DNA from: Cynocephalus volans | Taxonomy: Eukaryota > Chordata > Mammalia > Dermoptera > Cynocephalidae | DNA: 64,000 nt | Assembly: GCF_027409185.1 (NCBI RefSeq) | Contig: NC_084469.1 | Location: 99,573,835 to 99,637,834, forward strand | Direction of reading: 5' to 3' | Part shown: positions 1 through 27,904 of the stretch, in pieces | How positions within the stretch are numbered: the stretch's first letter is position 1 | Layout of the letters: each line of letters opens with the position of its first letter | Notes under the pieces: model-generated | What the model was told of the DNA's origin: nothing | The model's database searches: none | Seen by the model: only the letters and a program-made list of their open reading frames with translations | Translations under genes and position numbers: made by a program

Positions 1-32
1 CTCAATTGGCCAGCTGACAAAAAAACAAACTA
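1..32 (+). mobile_element. tRNA-Ile-type SINE, 3' end only
   Basis: Begins with TTGGCCAGCTGACAAAAAAA, the terminal part and A-tail seen in the complete copies. The rest lies before the window. Confidence 0.55.
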
Positions 33-119
33 AGAGTGGCAGACACATGTCCCTGGCACTTGTCCTCCAGGGTCCTTCCTCAGTCTGTCCCTTTCCTCCA
101 TCTCCCCTGCCACCATCCT

Positions 120-520
120 AGCCCAGGATACCATCACCTTTTGCCTGCACTGTTGCTGTAGCCTCATAACTGGCCACCTGTGCTCCCTTCAGACCATTCT
201 CCTTAGTGCAGCAAAGGGACCTCTTTAATAGCCAGTGTGTGACCCTAGCCCTCCCCTTCTCTGAAACCGTTCAGGTCCTGGGTTGCATTTGCTTGACGAG
301 GCCTTCCCTGGCCTCACCCAGTCAGTGTTAGTTGCTCCTCTTGTGGGTTCCCATAGCAATGGGCAGACCTGCACTGTGGGGCGTCCACACTGCACTGAGA
401 TTGAACTTTCTCGTCCAGTACTTCTGAATAGTTTTCAGAGGCAGGAGCCTTGTTAATCTCTGCAGCCCTAGACATAGCCGCAGTGTTGGGTGAGTGAGTC
501 AGTGAATGAATGAATGATGC
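120..520 (+). repeat. L2-like LINE fragment
   Basis: Recalls L2 3' ends by the GAGGCCTTCCCTGGCC motif and the terminal GAATGAATGAATGA run. Assignment from memory. Confidence 0.5.
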
Positions 521-2449
521 ATGGGATTGGGGGAGAGTGCAGATCAGTGTGGACATTCATTCATTCAGCAAGTATTTATCAAGTCCACCATGGGCCAGGT
601 ACTGGTTACAGAAGAAAGGAGGGACCTGGTGGTGGCTGGGATGAAGGGAGTGTTCCATGTGCTGGCTTTCAAGATTCAGAATGTCTCTGGCTGGCCGGGC
701 CCTGGCCCTATGATGGGGATGTGGTGTTTGTTGTTGCCTGTTCTGCCCACAGACACTAGCTAGAGGAGGCTGCTGTAGCGTTCTGCTGTGCCTTCCTGTG
801 CTGCCCTGCCCTGCCCTTTGCCTTGCTGTCTGTCTGGTCTCTCTGCAGTGGCTCCGTGTGGCCCTTGGGGATCAGAAGGACTCAGCCCTTCACCCTTGTG
901 GACTGCGTGTCATGCTGGCCACTTGGCTTTTGTCCTGTTGCCTTGAAGTTCTGGTCAGGACAAAGCCCACACCCTACCTGTGGCTCCCAAGACCCCTGGG
1001 TCCTTGTTCACCCCATCTCCACCCACTGTACCCCCTCCCCACCCTCCCCTTAGGCTGGACGGAGCTGCCAGTCATTTCCTAAACCCACCCTGTTCTTGCA
1101 GGCTCTGATTTCCCCAACACCGTTCCCTCTGCAGGAATGCCCTTCCATACTTTGCCAGTGTGACCACTTTTTTTTTTTCTTAATTTGAGTCATCTTCGTC
1201 CCTTATTTAAGCATGAGACAAGCCAGAAGAAAAGTTTAAATGACCCGTAATTGTTGACTTTTGGGTGCATGTCTTTCCCATCTTTTTTCTTTACATACTC
1301 ATGGCAGTAAACAATCATGTACTTTTACAAAAATGGGCTTGCCCCACCCCAAGCTGTGCAGTAAACTTTTTTCCTATATCTGAACATTTGTTCTTGTCAC
1401 TGAACATGCTATTCCAGTGTAATGGTTGCATAGTATTCTATTTTCCATTTTTCCGTATTTATAGGCCCCTTTGTAATAAATATCCTGGCACGAGTCTTTG
1501 CTCATTGGTATTTCCATAGTAAGTCTTCCTGGAAGTGAAGCAGCAGATGGGAGAGTGGACCTTCTAAAAGCTCATGGTCCCTATCACCGCCAACTCTCCC
1601 TGACCTCCAGGGGAGTATCCCCCTTATACTCCCTTCTCCCCAACCCTGTTGTCACTAGGCTCAGTGGGATTTCTTTTGGGGGTGAGGGGCTGGCCGGTAA
1701 GGGGATCCAAACTATGACCTTGCTGTTACCAGCCCCCAGCAGGATTTCTTCTCTTTGCCAGCCTTATAAGTGACAAACGAGATCCCTCCAGTTGTGGTGG
1801 TAATTTGCATTCCTAGTGAAGTTCATGGTTTATCTATTCACTGGCTATTTATATTTCTCCTTTTGTAAAATACCCTTCTTGTCCTTTGTCCATTTTCTCT
1901 CTTTGGGGACCTTTGCAGTTTCTTACTTATTGCCTAATTAATTCATTGTCCCCACCCCAGACTCAGTATCTGTCTCTCAGTGAAGTCTTCCCTGGAGTCC
2001 CCATGGACCTGTAAAGAAAGAACTCCCAGTTCCTGCCCTCACCTGCACAGGAGGCCTCGTCCACAGGGCGCACATCTTCCTTGGGTCAATTCGAGGCTCT
2101 TCCAGTTCTGAGAAGCACAAAGGGGTCAAGGCAGTATGTCTGGCAGTGGGAGATGAAATGCCGAGGAATCGCCTCTCCAGTCCTAACCCCTGTGTAGAGA
2201 GAGAACCTCGTGCATCTGGAAATGCAGGAGCTCTGACCCACACTTGCCTGTCGGGATGCCAACAGGACATACGCAGTGCTCCACGTGGAGGCAGCTTTGG
2301 TTTTCCCCAGGGCAGCAGCTCTCAGAGTGCCATTCCCTGGCCAGCTGCACATCTGGGGACTTGGAGAGATGCAGGGCTGCTTCCCCTCCTCCTCTTGGGG
2401 CCTTCCTCCAGGCACTGGTCAGGCCAGGGCTCCTCTGCATGACCCTGGG

Positions 2450-2665
2450 AAGCCCCTCTGTCCTCGTGTGGTGCATGGCACTGGAATCCCTGGGAGCTTT
2501 CAAAAATCCCTGAGGCCAACTGCCAGCTCCCTCCCACTCCTGCCCACTGCCCCTAGTTCTGATTTAGTTAGTCTGGGGTGTGGCCTGGGCAGTGACTGTT
2601 CTTAAAAAACTGCCCAAATGATTCTCAGAAGCAGCCAAGGTTGAAAATAGTTGGTCTGTAGCATA
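2450..2665 (+). mobile_element. MER5A-like hAT DNA transposon fragment
   Basis: The order of phrases (TTAGTCTGGGGTGTGGCC, then AAATGATTCTCAGAAGCAGCC, AAGGTTGAAAATAGTTGGTC) follows the MER5A consensus as remembered. Confidence 0.55.
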
Positions 2666-2959
2666 GGCAAGGGTGGGTGTGGGCAATCAGGTGCTGGGTG
2701 GACCACCCTCTGGTGTAGGGTCTCACCCAGTGGGTGAAAACCAGGGTGCCCTTCATTCCTCACCCACCTTCCCTCCCACTACTGCCCCGTGCCCACCATA
2801 GAGAAGAGAGCAGACTCGGGTAGAGCAAGGCCCAGGAAGGGTGTGCGGAGATCCAGACCCCAGGAGACACATGCCTGTGGGCATGTCAAGGGCCTCCCCT
2901 CACTGGGGAGCTGCTCCCTGGCGCTTTAGGGAGCTTCAGCTCCTTCTGGAACTACCTCC

Positions 2960-3510
2960 CCCATCACCCTCTCTGCAGTCCTCTTGGTGGGCTGTCTTTC
3001 TGCCACCCTGCTTTCTGTACACTGCCCTTATCTCTTGTCTGCACTGGCTTGTGGATGCCCTACTGGGCCTCACGCTGGCTTCTTTCCCACTGTCGTCCAC
3101 TCTCCACCCAGCAGCCGCCTCCCAGGCTGTTCCCCAGGGCTCGTTTTGCTCAGTTGCGCTGGCCACCTTTCCTTTCTTGGAACACACCAGCATCATCTCT
3201 GCCTCCGAGACTTGGTGCTTGCTCTTCTGTCTGGCCACACTGAGGTCCTGATTCAAATATCACCTCTGCCAAGGGCCCTGTCTAACATGGGCCCGTCCTG
3301 TCAGCCCCTCTCCCAGCACAAAGGACATTGTCCTTGTAGCACCTACGTGGGGGCTTTACTTGTTAGTTTCTCGCTGGTTTGTTGTCTGACTCACCGTAGG
3401 GATGTGACAGCTTTCCTTAAGGCAGCAACTGTCTTCTGTTGTGAGCATTATTGGCCTCCCAGCTGGGTACAGGGCCTGACACATAGTAGGTGCTCAGTTA
3501 ATATGTTGGC
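2960..3510 (+). repeat. L2 LINE fragment, sense
   Basis: Contains the typical L2 3' end GGGCCTGACACATAGTAGGT, followed by GCTCAGTTAATATGTTG, and upstream TCAAATATCACCTCTGCC. Confidence 0.65.
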
Positions 3511-4559
3511 TCATTGAGGAGGACAGGAGGAACCAGACCGAGGAAGGAGGCAGTGACTGCCTAAGGGTGTGTGACTTCCTCGGTGACACTGGCACACATG
3601 GGCAGGTCCAGAAGAGCATGTAGTGGAGATGGGCCAAAGGTGGGACCTTAGGGACCATTAGTCTTGATGGAATGGGCAGAAGACGAAGAGGATGAGGGGC
3701 CCAAGGAGGGACAGTTGGGGAGAAGGACAACCTGGTGTTGTTTTCACATACTGGAGGAGGTGGCATCCCAAGAGGGTGGGCAGTACCCAGTGCGATCAGC
3801 AGTGCCCACCCTGGAGGCTGACTGGGGCCACCAAGCAACTGGGAGCCAAGAAAGCAGGAATGTGGGCTGGGCAGGAACTGTGTTTCTGTGCAGAGAGGAA
3901 CCAGCTGTGGCTGAAGACACAGGCCCGGGGCCTGGGGCATGATCCTCATCAGCATCTGGTTTACCCCAGCAGTGCTCAGGCCACCAGGGCTCTGGCAGCT
4001 GGAGAGCAGGTGTCTGGGAGTAAAAAACCAGCAAGGCTGGAGTTATGGGCGGGGATCCACACCACAGACATTCTGCACTTCCAGATTGAACCTCTGTAGT
4101 CTGGACCACTTGCAGAGACCTTGACGTTCCTGACCTGGAGCCGTTTCTGGTCATTTTCTGAGCTGCGATCCTGACTTGTGCTGGATGGGCCCAGGCCCAC
4201 AGCCTCACAGCTCTGGGTCCTCACTCTGTCCTGGGCTCCTGAGCCAAGTCTCTGAGACCTGTGGAGTTTTGTTAGAAATATGAGTCTGGTGGTCAGATTT
4301 TGGTTTTGTTTCTTTAAAAACGAGGGTGGCCTGTGCAGAATCGCAAATAATTTATGTAGCTGCTGCGCCCTGAAGGAGGGGGAGGATAATTCTGCAAAGT
4401 CACTCTTTAAATGACTGTGACTTCCTTCCAGAGGGGCAGTATGAAAAGGGATGGGGCGAGTAACCTTACAGCAGGGACACCTGACAGTCTGGCTGCCTCA
4501 GCCAAGTGATCAAGTTCTACGTCAGCAGTGATAAGCCCTGTTGATGGTGTGTGCTCTTG

Positions 4560-5020
4560 ATACTATGCGGCGAGAAGGGCACTTCAGCTCTGTGGTCTTC
4601 CTCCCGAAAACCTATACCCCACTCTAACCCTGAGAAAAACAACAGACAAACCCAGATTGAGGAGAGTCTACAAAATTCCTGACCCGTCCTCCTCAAAACT
4701 GTCAAGGTCATGAAAAGCAAGAGTCTGGCACAGCCAAGAGGAGCCCAAGGAGATGTAACAGCTGATGTCATGTGGGATCCTGGATGGGATCCTGGGGACA
4801 GAAGAGCACATTAGGAGGAAAAAAAATAACAAGGAAATCTGATAAAGTGTAGACTCTAGTTAATAGTGTGTCAGTATGGGGTCATTAATTGTAACAAATG
4901 TATCATACTAATGTTAAGATGTTACTAATAGGGGAAACTGGGTGTGGGGTACATGGGAACTCTGTGTTTTATACTTACAGTTTTTCTATAAATCTCAAAC
5001 CGTCTTTAAAACGTTTATTA
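4560..5020 (+). mobile_element. L1M-type LINE 3' end, sense
   Basis: Shows the classic old-L1 3' sequence: CCTCAAAACTGTCAAGGTCA, GGATGGGATCCTGGGGACAG, then AACTGGGTGTGGGGTACATG. A younger SINE inserted directly after it. Confidence 0.7.
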
Positions 5021-5021
5021 A

Positions 5022-5122
5022 GGCTGGCCGGTTAGCTCACTTGGTAGAGCGTGGTGCTGATAACCCAAGGTCAAGGGTTCAGATCCCTGTACTGGCCAGC
5101 CATCTCCCCCCCAACAAAAAAG
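5022..5122 (+). mobile_element. tRNA-Ile-type SINE (monomer)
   Basis: Opens GGCTGGCCGGTTAGCTCAC, has a B-box-like GGGTTCAGATCC and ends CTGGCCAGCC plus an A-rich tail. The body follows tRNA-Ile(AAU) closely. Confidence 0.85.
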
Positions 5123-6275
5123 TTTATTAAAAAAAGAAAGTAGCAAAAAATAAAGTAATAAAATAAAATTTAAAAAAAGAAAGTGGCAAAGCTGGGTTAG
5201 GCTCTCCGCTGGGTTCATGGTCTTGTTATCAGCAAGATGGGTCTAGGTTCTGCTGGCAGCTAGCACCACTGCCAGGAGCATGTTGGTCTCATTGTGGCTT
5301 GAGACCTCGTCCTGTTGTGGACCTGGTAATTTTTTGAGGGGAGGAGTGGAGCAGTGCTCAGTGAGGACCTTTGTCATACTGGGACCCAGAGCAGTGCCTG
5401 CAGGTGGAGGGCTCCTGCTAGCCCTGTGTGTGTGGATGAACCTGGGGGACGTGGACCATGCTCTCTCTGGGCCTCCTCTGCTTCTCCTTTTTTAGTGAGG
5501 GTATGTGACTAGTTGTTCTCTATGGCTTCTTCCTCACTCTGACCCCCAGCAGCTGCTCCTTTCTGGTCCTTCCCCCTGCCATCCTGTGTCCCTCCCATCA
5601 TGGCTAGTACAGAGTGTTTAACAAAGAGGAGGCGAGAGCACCCTACCAGTAACCTTGGTTTTCTTTGCTGAGAATTTGGGTTGCAACATCCCTTACAACT
5701 CCTCCGAACTTGAGGACTGGCGCTGTTACAGCAGAGCCCAGCACTAGGAGAAGCCCTGGAAATGTGGCCGGGACTGTGAAGCCAGGTCAGGGGCTGCCTG
5801 GCAGGGCTGGGAATTCTCCCATCTCGGGCTTCCCCTCGGGCTTCCCGTTCTCTTCCACTCCTAGCTGGGTTAAGTTGCCCTCAGGTTTGGGGAGGTAAAT
5901 GGAAGCGGTGCTAGGTGGTGCCAACAAGACTGCCCGCTCTGGGGAAGGAGGTGGCAGAGAAACATCAGGGACCCAGAAAGCTGATCGTTCCTTGGGCTCT
6001 GCCCACCGGCCTGTCTGCCTCTGGTGGCCCTGCTCATCCTCACCCACCAGGCCCCACATTACCCATGGGACTGATTGTAAGCTTTCCCAAGGATGCAGTT
6101 GGTAGCACAGGATTTCTTCTTAATTTTTTTTTTTAAATTACAAAAATAACCTAGTTCATTGCAGAAAATGTACACGTTTGCCAAAGAAAGTAAGAAAGTT
6201 TGCCATAACCTATGATTCCGTCCTCCAGAAGCCACCGCTCCTAACGTCTTGGTGTGTTTTCTTTGTCTATTCTGA

Positions 6276-21955
<15,680 letters not shown>

Positions 21956-22184
21956 CTCGCTCATGCTTTTTTTGTACGGAATAGATAATTAAGAGTGAAG
22001 AAGTTGAAACTTTTTTGTTAGTGTACAACTCATTTTGCGCCAATTTTCACAAGTGTTTGTCTTAGTCTAATGAGAAGTGAAAAGGTTTTTATACTCTGGG
22101 ATGCAACCGACATGTTCAAATGTTTGAAATCCCACAATGTTAGACCAATTTTAAGTTTCTTAAGTTATTTCCTTTAAAATATAT

Positions 22185-22190
22185 ATTAAA
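22185..22190 (+). terminator. Possible proximal polyadenylation signal ATTAAA (ELAVL1)
   Basis: An ATTAAA hexamer about 230 nt after the stop. It would give a short transcript like the roughly 1.5-kb form known in human. No strong GU-rich downstream element is evident. Confidence 0.3.
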
Positions 22191-23027
22191 CAGAAACCTA
22201 AGTATATCCCGCATTGACTAACCAGTCCCTCTGGATGGTGGTGAGACTGAAGCATGCTTTAACTTCTAAGACTGTCTAACACTCGTTTCATTCAGTGTCT
22301 CCACAAACTGGATAAAAAAAACAAAAAAGACCTTTTAGTTTTAGTTTTTAATCTAAAGACGTTAGACAGATGCTGAGTGTGCGTTTTCTCAACCGCTTCA
22401 ACATTTTAAGCGATGTATGCTTTGGTTGACAGGAAATTGCCTTCCCCAGCAGGTCCTGCTCCCTCAGTCCCAGGCTCTGCTGAGGGGTCCTGGGAGTGGC
22501 AGTGGGCCCATCCCACAGGGGCCACCACCAGGGAGGGGGGCCGCACGCGAAGCTGGGCCCTCCAGAGAAGGACACAAATGTGTTTCGTGAGCCCAGGCAC
22601 CAATGGGAACGGACCAAAGAGTTTCAGGGAAACTCCAGTATATTCCAGAATCAGACCTAAGCTCCAGGCATGCCTGAAGATGTGTCGCTACTCTGACATC
22701 CCCATTTTCTGTCCCCACAATGCATGCCCGGTGCCCACACATCAGATACTGTTGTTCACAATAATTTCTTCACAAGCATTTAACATAGCTTGAATGCGTA
22801 CGATAGCTCTATTTTTTAATAACACATAAACATTTGAGCATTGTATTTCTCGCATCCCTTTTCTTGTGAGCGCTAGACTTTTTTCTATTTTAGTCGGATT
22901 TTGTTTCGGAATTTTGCTTTCGTATGAACACTCAGCAGAAAAGTACTTCTTGCCAGTTATCTATTAACAAAAACCTTTGATTTGTAGTTTTAAAGATTAA
23001 CCCTCAAAGTTCTCTTCATAACTGCCT

Positions 23028-23165
23028 TGACATTTTGGGTTGTTCTGTTCTGTTAATTTTCTTTTGCTTTTTTGTGTTTTTTGTTTGTTTTTACTTTTGC
23101 ATTTAAGACCATTAAATTTGATTTTGTTTTGCTCGAATTTTGTTTTGTTTTTTATTTTACCTTTT
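23028..23165 (+). promoter_or_regulatory. U-rich tract in the ELAVL1 3'UTR
   Basis: Long runs of TTTT interrupted by single G or C (TTTTGTTTTG-like units) match the U-rich preference of HuR. An ATTAAA hexamer at 23111-23116 lies inside, so HuR binding could compete with cleavage and polyadenylation there. Inference from composition. Confidence 0.5.
23111..23116 (+). terminator. Possible middle polyadenylation signal ATTAAA (ELAVL1)
   Basis: ATTAAA followed by a strongly U- and GU-rich stretch (TTTTGTTTTG), a good downstream element. It would give a 3'UTR of about 1.2 kb, compatible with the roughly 2.4-kb ELAVL1 mRNA form. Confidence 0.45.
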
Positions 23166-23524
23166 CTTTCTTTTTGGCTAGGTAAGGTATAGACGGCCCA
23201 GCATTCAGGGAGGATTCATAAAATCTTAAGAAACAAATACTTGCCTCAAGAAAAAGCATTTCTGAATCCATGACATAGGAATGTGCAGTCACAAATTGTA
23301 GGTTTTAAAACCGGAAAGTGGTAGGAAAAGTCGGAGAGAAGGCCTGCAAAGTAGGACCAGATCTCCCTCAGATCTTCAGGAATGTGATCTGATTTTTATA
23401 AATAACTAGTGTACAGAGAAAATCAAAAAGACAACTTAGTACCAGCAGTTTTTAACCTTGACATGAGACTAAAACATGTAACGACAGACTGTTTTTTAGA
23501 TACTGCTATCATGGGTTGATGGCA

Positions 23525-23560
23525 TTATTTATCTATTTATTTATCTATTTATTTATTTAA
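23525..23560 (+). promoter_or_regulatory. AU-rich element cluster in the ELAVL1 3'UTR
   Basis: Repeated ATTTAT/ATTTA units (ATTTATCTATTTATTTATC and onwards) give at least four AUUUA cores in 36 nt, the class of element bound by HuR, TTP and AUF1. Human HuR is known to bind its own 3'UTR, so this is a plausible autoregulatory site. Confidence 0.7.
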
Positions 23561-25994
23561 GTGGGAAATTGGGCGATAGGCACAGCTGTCTCCAGAGCAT
23601 GTCAGTGTTTCAAGAAGCCCTCGCACAACATAAGGCTGCCTGTTCCCACCCCCTTTCCCTGATTCTTCACTGAGGGGCTGTTGCAGAGTCCTCACAAATG
23701 GCACATGTTGCCATTTGTACGCAGGCCTTATGTCATAAAAATTGGCCAAGTGCCACAGAGGACCTCCTTCCCCCTGTAGAAGTTCCAGATCCTCAGTAAA
23801 AGGCAGCGTGTGGGGCCTCCTTCTGGAACCCAGAACTAGTGCCCATTTGCCTGGATTCGACACAAAGTGGGTCCCTGCTCTGTCGCCTCAGAGCATTCCT
23901 TACCCTGGGACCAGAATGTTTTCTTGGAAAAAATACGCCTTTCAGGTTCATCAGGCCAACGTCTTCTGAGTGAAGGTGAGATTCCCACACCTGAAATTTA
24001 CCCTTACGCGTGCTCACCTCCACACATTCCTGCAGCCTTAGCCAGAGTGTTCCATCTCTGCAGAGAGTTCTGGCTTCAGCTTAAACTGTGAAAATGACGG
24101 GCTTGCAGCCAGCACCTCAGCTTCCTCCCCCCTCCCTTTTATCTGAACCATACTGATTATTCTGATGCTGGGACAGATGGGAAGGAAATGTGAACTGGAT
24201 GAACATTTGAAAGTTACCTGAAGTTTCTCAGTAAAATTCTCATTTTATGTGATCGCCCCTTTTTGGACAGTCTCCTAACTAAAAATTCCAATGCATTTCT
24301 TTGGGAGTTTTAATTTGCAAATGTGTGAAAGGATTTAGCTTTTGAAACATCATTCCTGAAAAGCAGTTTTCTCTCCCATTGAGGTACTAGATGCTGGCCC
24401 TGTGCTGTAAAAGTTCATTACATCTTAGCAAGACTTGTTTGCAAAAGGGAAAAGGGAGATCCTTTTTTTAAAATTCACAACCCAAAGGAAGCCATTTCTT
24501 TAAAATCTTTACATAGATTAATCATATTTGTGTTTAGCAAAATGAGTGCTCTCTTTTATTTGGGAATTTTGATGAAAAAGAATTGAGTAGATAATGTTAG
24601 TTTATCAAAAAATTGGTAAATACCAAAGAGGCTTTGGTTGAATTCTCTTTTGACCTATGTAATGTCCCCAGGTAGTTAGACCCTAAGCAGCTCCAAATTT
24701 GTGAACCTGATTCTAGCTGAATTATCCATTCCCCCTCACATCCCCAAGGCTTTGTCTGCCCTTATTTAGCTTTTCAATGTCATATGCCATGCTGTGGTTT
24801 TCTGTGCTGGCTGTGCCTCTAGTCACAATCCTGTGACTGTGATTCCCTCCTGGGGTGCTTAGTCCCCTCCACAGCCACCATCTTACATGAATAACTGAAG
24901 GCTGGGCTTCCTCCGGGCCCGTGTGCAGGTGCTGTTGGGTGGGTTCTGCCTTCTGCTGGAAGGTGAGTCTTTTCCTCGCCAAGGGCAGCTGCCTTAACCT
25001 TCGAGAGTCTGTACTTGGTGTTAGTACTGGAACCCTACATCCAGGAACTGAACCGTGCTGCTATAGGGAGCACAGGCCAGCCCTTTGGAGCTGGCAGTCG
25101 AGGGGTCCCTGCTGGATCGGAGAAGTAGACGAATCCGCAATTAGTGGCAATTACCCCTGGTGTGCCTCCAGATGAGGGCATTTGTCTACAAGGGGTTGAA
25201 AAGACATGGCTTACCCCAGTCCAGTGTCGGACTTGCAAATCAAAATTGACATCACTCAGCTGTTGCATTTCACATCTGATTCAGCCTGGTTTTATTCCTG
25301 CATGCTTTCTGCAGCCTTCCTGTGTTGGATGAAAGAGTAAGAGTAAGCTGACATGTCCCTCCCGTCAGTCCCCAGAACCTACCTCGTCTGCTGGGACTTG
25401 AGGCAGCTCCTTAGAAGAGACCCCCAGGGTTCATCAGACTCCTGGGGGTCCTATTCCCAAACTTCCCAAGACAGCCCTGAAGTCACAAGTGTTTTCTGTT
25501 GAGTGGCATCGATACTTGACACGTTCTTACAAGAGCCGTAGAATCTGATTCTCAATCCCAGACAGGCTTCACATTTCCAAACGTTTTGATTTTCCCCTGA
25601 CCTCTGATGATCATGTCCTATTTTTCCACATTTCAGTGAAATAGTTCAGCTTTTTCTCAGTCATTAAAAAAAATTTTCGTTTTTTACTTGTAAGTCACCT
25701 CTAGTACCTAAGTTAGGCTAACAGAGACTTTGAGAGGACTGTGTTTTCTTTCCATCAGTAAAGAAGGCTTTTCCATGGATTGGGGCCACCTCTTTTACCA
25801 TGTGATGTTCCGTTTACAGTGACTTGCTTTGGGGGAGGGGGAGGCTTTATCAACTGATTCCCGTGTTGTACAGTAGATGGTTAGACATTTTGTATATTAG
25901 TGTGTTTTAAGTTATTGATTTGTTTTATATAAAATAATTTATTTTTCAGGTACCATTTTTCATTTTAACTTTGTTTTTACATGGGTTTGTTTTC

Positions 25995-26033
25995 AATAAA
26001 GTCTGACACTGCTGTCCAAAAGTCAACAATAAA
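25995..26033 (+). terminator. Two AATAAA signals (ELAVL1, distal region)
   Basis: AATAAA at 25995-26000 and again at 26028-26033. The following sequence (tgtgttcttttg) is GU-rich. A further AATAAA lies at 26240-26245. Confidence 0.5.
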
Positions 26034-26617
26034 ATGAATCCCATTGTGTTCTTTTGAGGATACTTATGTAACTAGTTTTTTTATTATTTTCAGGGAAGAA
26101 GAAAAAAGCCCTTATCAGTTTTCCATCTCCCCATTGCCTTTTTTTTTTTTTTTTTTAAATCCTTGTGAAATAATTGTTCTTTAGTGTTTTAGGAGGAAAA
26201 AGCAAACCTAGATTTTGATAATCCAGAAGATTTCAGATTAATAAAGAAGCTTTGAAAGAAGACCATTTTTCAAAATTTTAGTGAAGTGTGAATATTTTTT
26301 GTCAATGGCTTTCTCAAAGAGAATGAAACTTTTGCACCATTTTCAGAGTTTTTATAGAGATGCCAAATTGATATATTTACATGTAATGGAAACATGAAAA
26401 AGTTTTATTAAACAATTGTTCATAGCTGTGTAGACATTTTAATTCAGTTTCCAAAGCTCTCAAAAGCGTATTTTTGAAGTACGGAGTGATACAGTTTGGG
26501 GTGTTACTTATGATTCCAAACGACTCAATTGTCTGAATACTAAGTTCTTTCCACAGGTATCAGGTTTGTGTTAAACACTGTATGTTAACTATGACTGCAA
26601 TTCTGTGATATTTTGGT

Positions 26618-26623
26618 AATAAA
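26618..26623 (+). terminator. Distal AATAAA polyadenylation signal (ELAVL1)
   Basis: The last AATAAA before the AT-rich UTR sequence gives way to GC-richer intergenic sequence, followed by GT-rich sequence (gtgacggtgtaggggtgatcgtgtgtg). The predicted 3'UTR length of 4.7 kb matches the long human isoform. Confidence 0.65.
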
Positions 26624-26699
26624 TGAAGTGGGATCGTTGAGATGTGACGGTGTAGGGGTGATCGTGTGTGACTTGTGAGCAGCCCACAGCCGAGTGAAG

Positions 26700-26925
26700 C
26701 GCCAGCCTGGGCTCCACGTGACGTCCTCCTTTCTAGGTAAAGGGGCTCCATTCAGGTGACATCCCCTTCCTACATAGAGGGGTTCCATCCAGGTGATGTC
26801 CCCTTCCCTGCGTAGAGGGGCTCCATCTAGGTGATGTCCCCCTTCCTACGTAGAGGGGCTCCATCCAAGTGACGTCCCCCTTCCTAGGTAGAGGGGCTCT
26901 AAGTGATGTCCTCCTTCCTAGGTAA
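26700..26925 (+). repeat. Minisatellite, about 38-bp unit, about six copies
   Basis: Units have the form CTCCATCCAGGTGAYGTCCC followed by CCTTCCTACGTAGAGGGG. Four central units are 37-38 bp and well conserved; the first is diverged and the last has lost a few internal bases. It lies about 80 bp after the distal ELAVL1 polyadenylation signal. Confidence 0.9.
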
Positions 26926-27299
26926 GCCTGAGTTAGGCCAGCGCCTTGACCTGTGTGGGGAGGGAGGGTGCCTGGGGTATGCCCTGTGATCAGCTCTTCC
27001 AGGGCCTTTCTGCTGTGCAGCTATGTCCTTCCCCTGGATGGGCACACAAGCCAGCCTTCTCCCCTCTGAGACCCAGAGGCCCCTCTTGTCCAGGGTCACA
27101 GGCCTGTGGGTCCTCTGAGGGGTCCCTGGGTGTGGCTTGTCCATCTGCTCCCCACACCAACCCTCCCCTGCCAGTGGCCTCCCTTCCCATGTTGGATCAC
27201 AGTATGGCCACTTCTGAGCCCTGGGGACATATGGAGTGTCTTCTGGGACTATGTTCCTCTGGGAATGGGACAACGGAGGTGGGATGACTGGGTGGTCAT

Positions 27300-27480
27300 G
27301 AACACAAGGGTCTCAAAGTCAGAGAGTCAGGTTAAATCCTGGCGTTGTCACTCCCAAGTGTACCATGTGGACAAGCCACTGACTTTGCACCTCAGTTTTC
27401 CCCTCTGTGAAATGGGGCCATGCCACCCACCTCACAGGATCCTTGTGAAAAGGAGCAGAGATCAAGTAGGCACTGCAGAT
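27300..27480 (+). repeat. MIR fragment
   Basis: CCTCAGTTTTCCCCTCTGTG followed by AAATGGGGCC is the MIR core and 3' phrase. Confidence 0.7.
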
Positions 27481-27904
27481 TATTGTGGCTTCCCTGAATC
27501 CAAGAAGCATCCAAGGAGCAAGGTTGGGGTTGGGGTTGGGCCTAGAGGTTGGCAGCTCCCTTTAATCACAGCAACTAAGGGGCTCAGCTAACGCCCATGC
27601 ATGTGCCTGTCAGTGGGCATTTAGTTAGTCTGTTTTCAAGTCGCTGGTTTTTCTTTTGCAGGTGTGTCTTGTAGTTCTGTGTTCATCTCCTTCAATTCCA
27701 GATGTGACTAAACGGTCTTCTGGGGAGGCCACAGGATATCCAGGCCTTGTCGGTCATGGGGGGAAGTTGCTGTGCTCCATGGGTGTCCCTCAGGTGCTCA
27801 GACCCCAGGGGCCACCCAGCTAGAGCTTCTGGGGCCACTGGGCAGCTCCAAGGGGTCAGGCTAGTGGGTCTCCAGCCTCCCCACCTAGGAACTGAGAAGG
27901 AGGG

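Larger units (their letters stand above)
21956..26640 (+). other. ELAVL1: ELAVL1 long 3'UTR
   Basis: About 4.7 kb of AT-rich sequence follows the stop and contains no recognisable recent transposon, unlike the introns. It holds a U-rich tract (about 23028-23165), an AUUUA-type cluster (23525-23560) and several polyadenylation signals. The length fits the known long human ELAVL1 transcript of about 6 kb. The end is placed just after the distal AATAAA and is an inference. Confidence 0.8.

Noticed and set aside
5022-5100. tRNA genes suggested by the tRNA-Ile-like sequences here and elsewhere
   Set aside because: The copies carry A-tails, target duplications, dimer forms and disrupted acceptor or anticodon arms, so they are SINEs and not functional tRNAs.
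26700-26925. A CRISPR-like array
   Set aside because: The repeated units are directly adjacent with no unique spacers and the genome is mammalian; it is a minisatellite.
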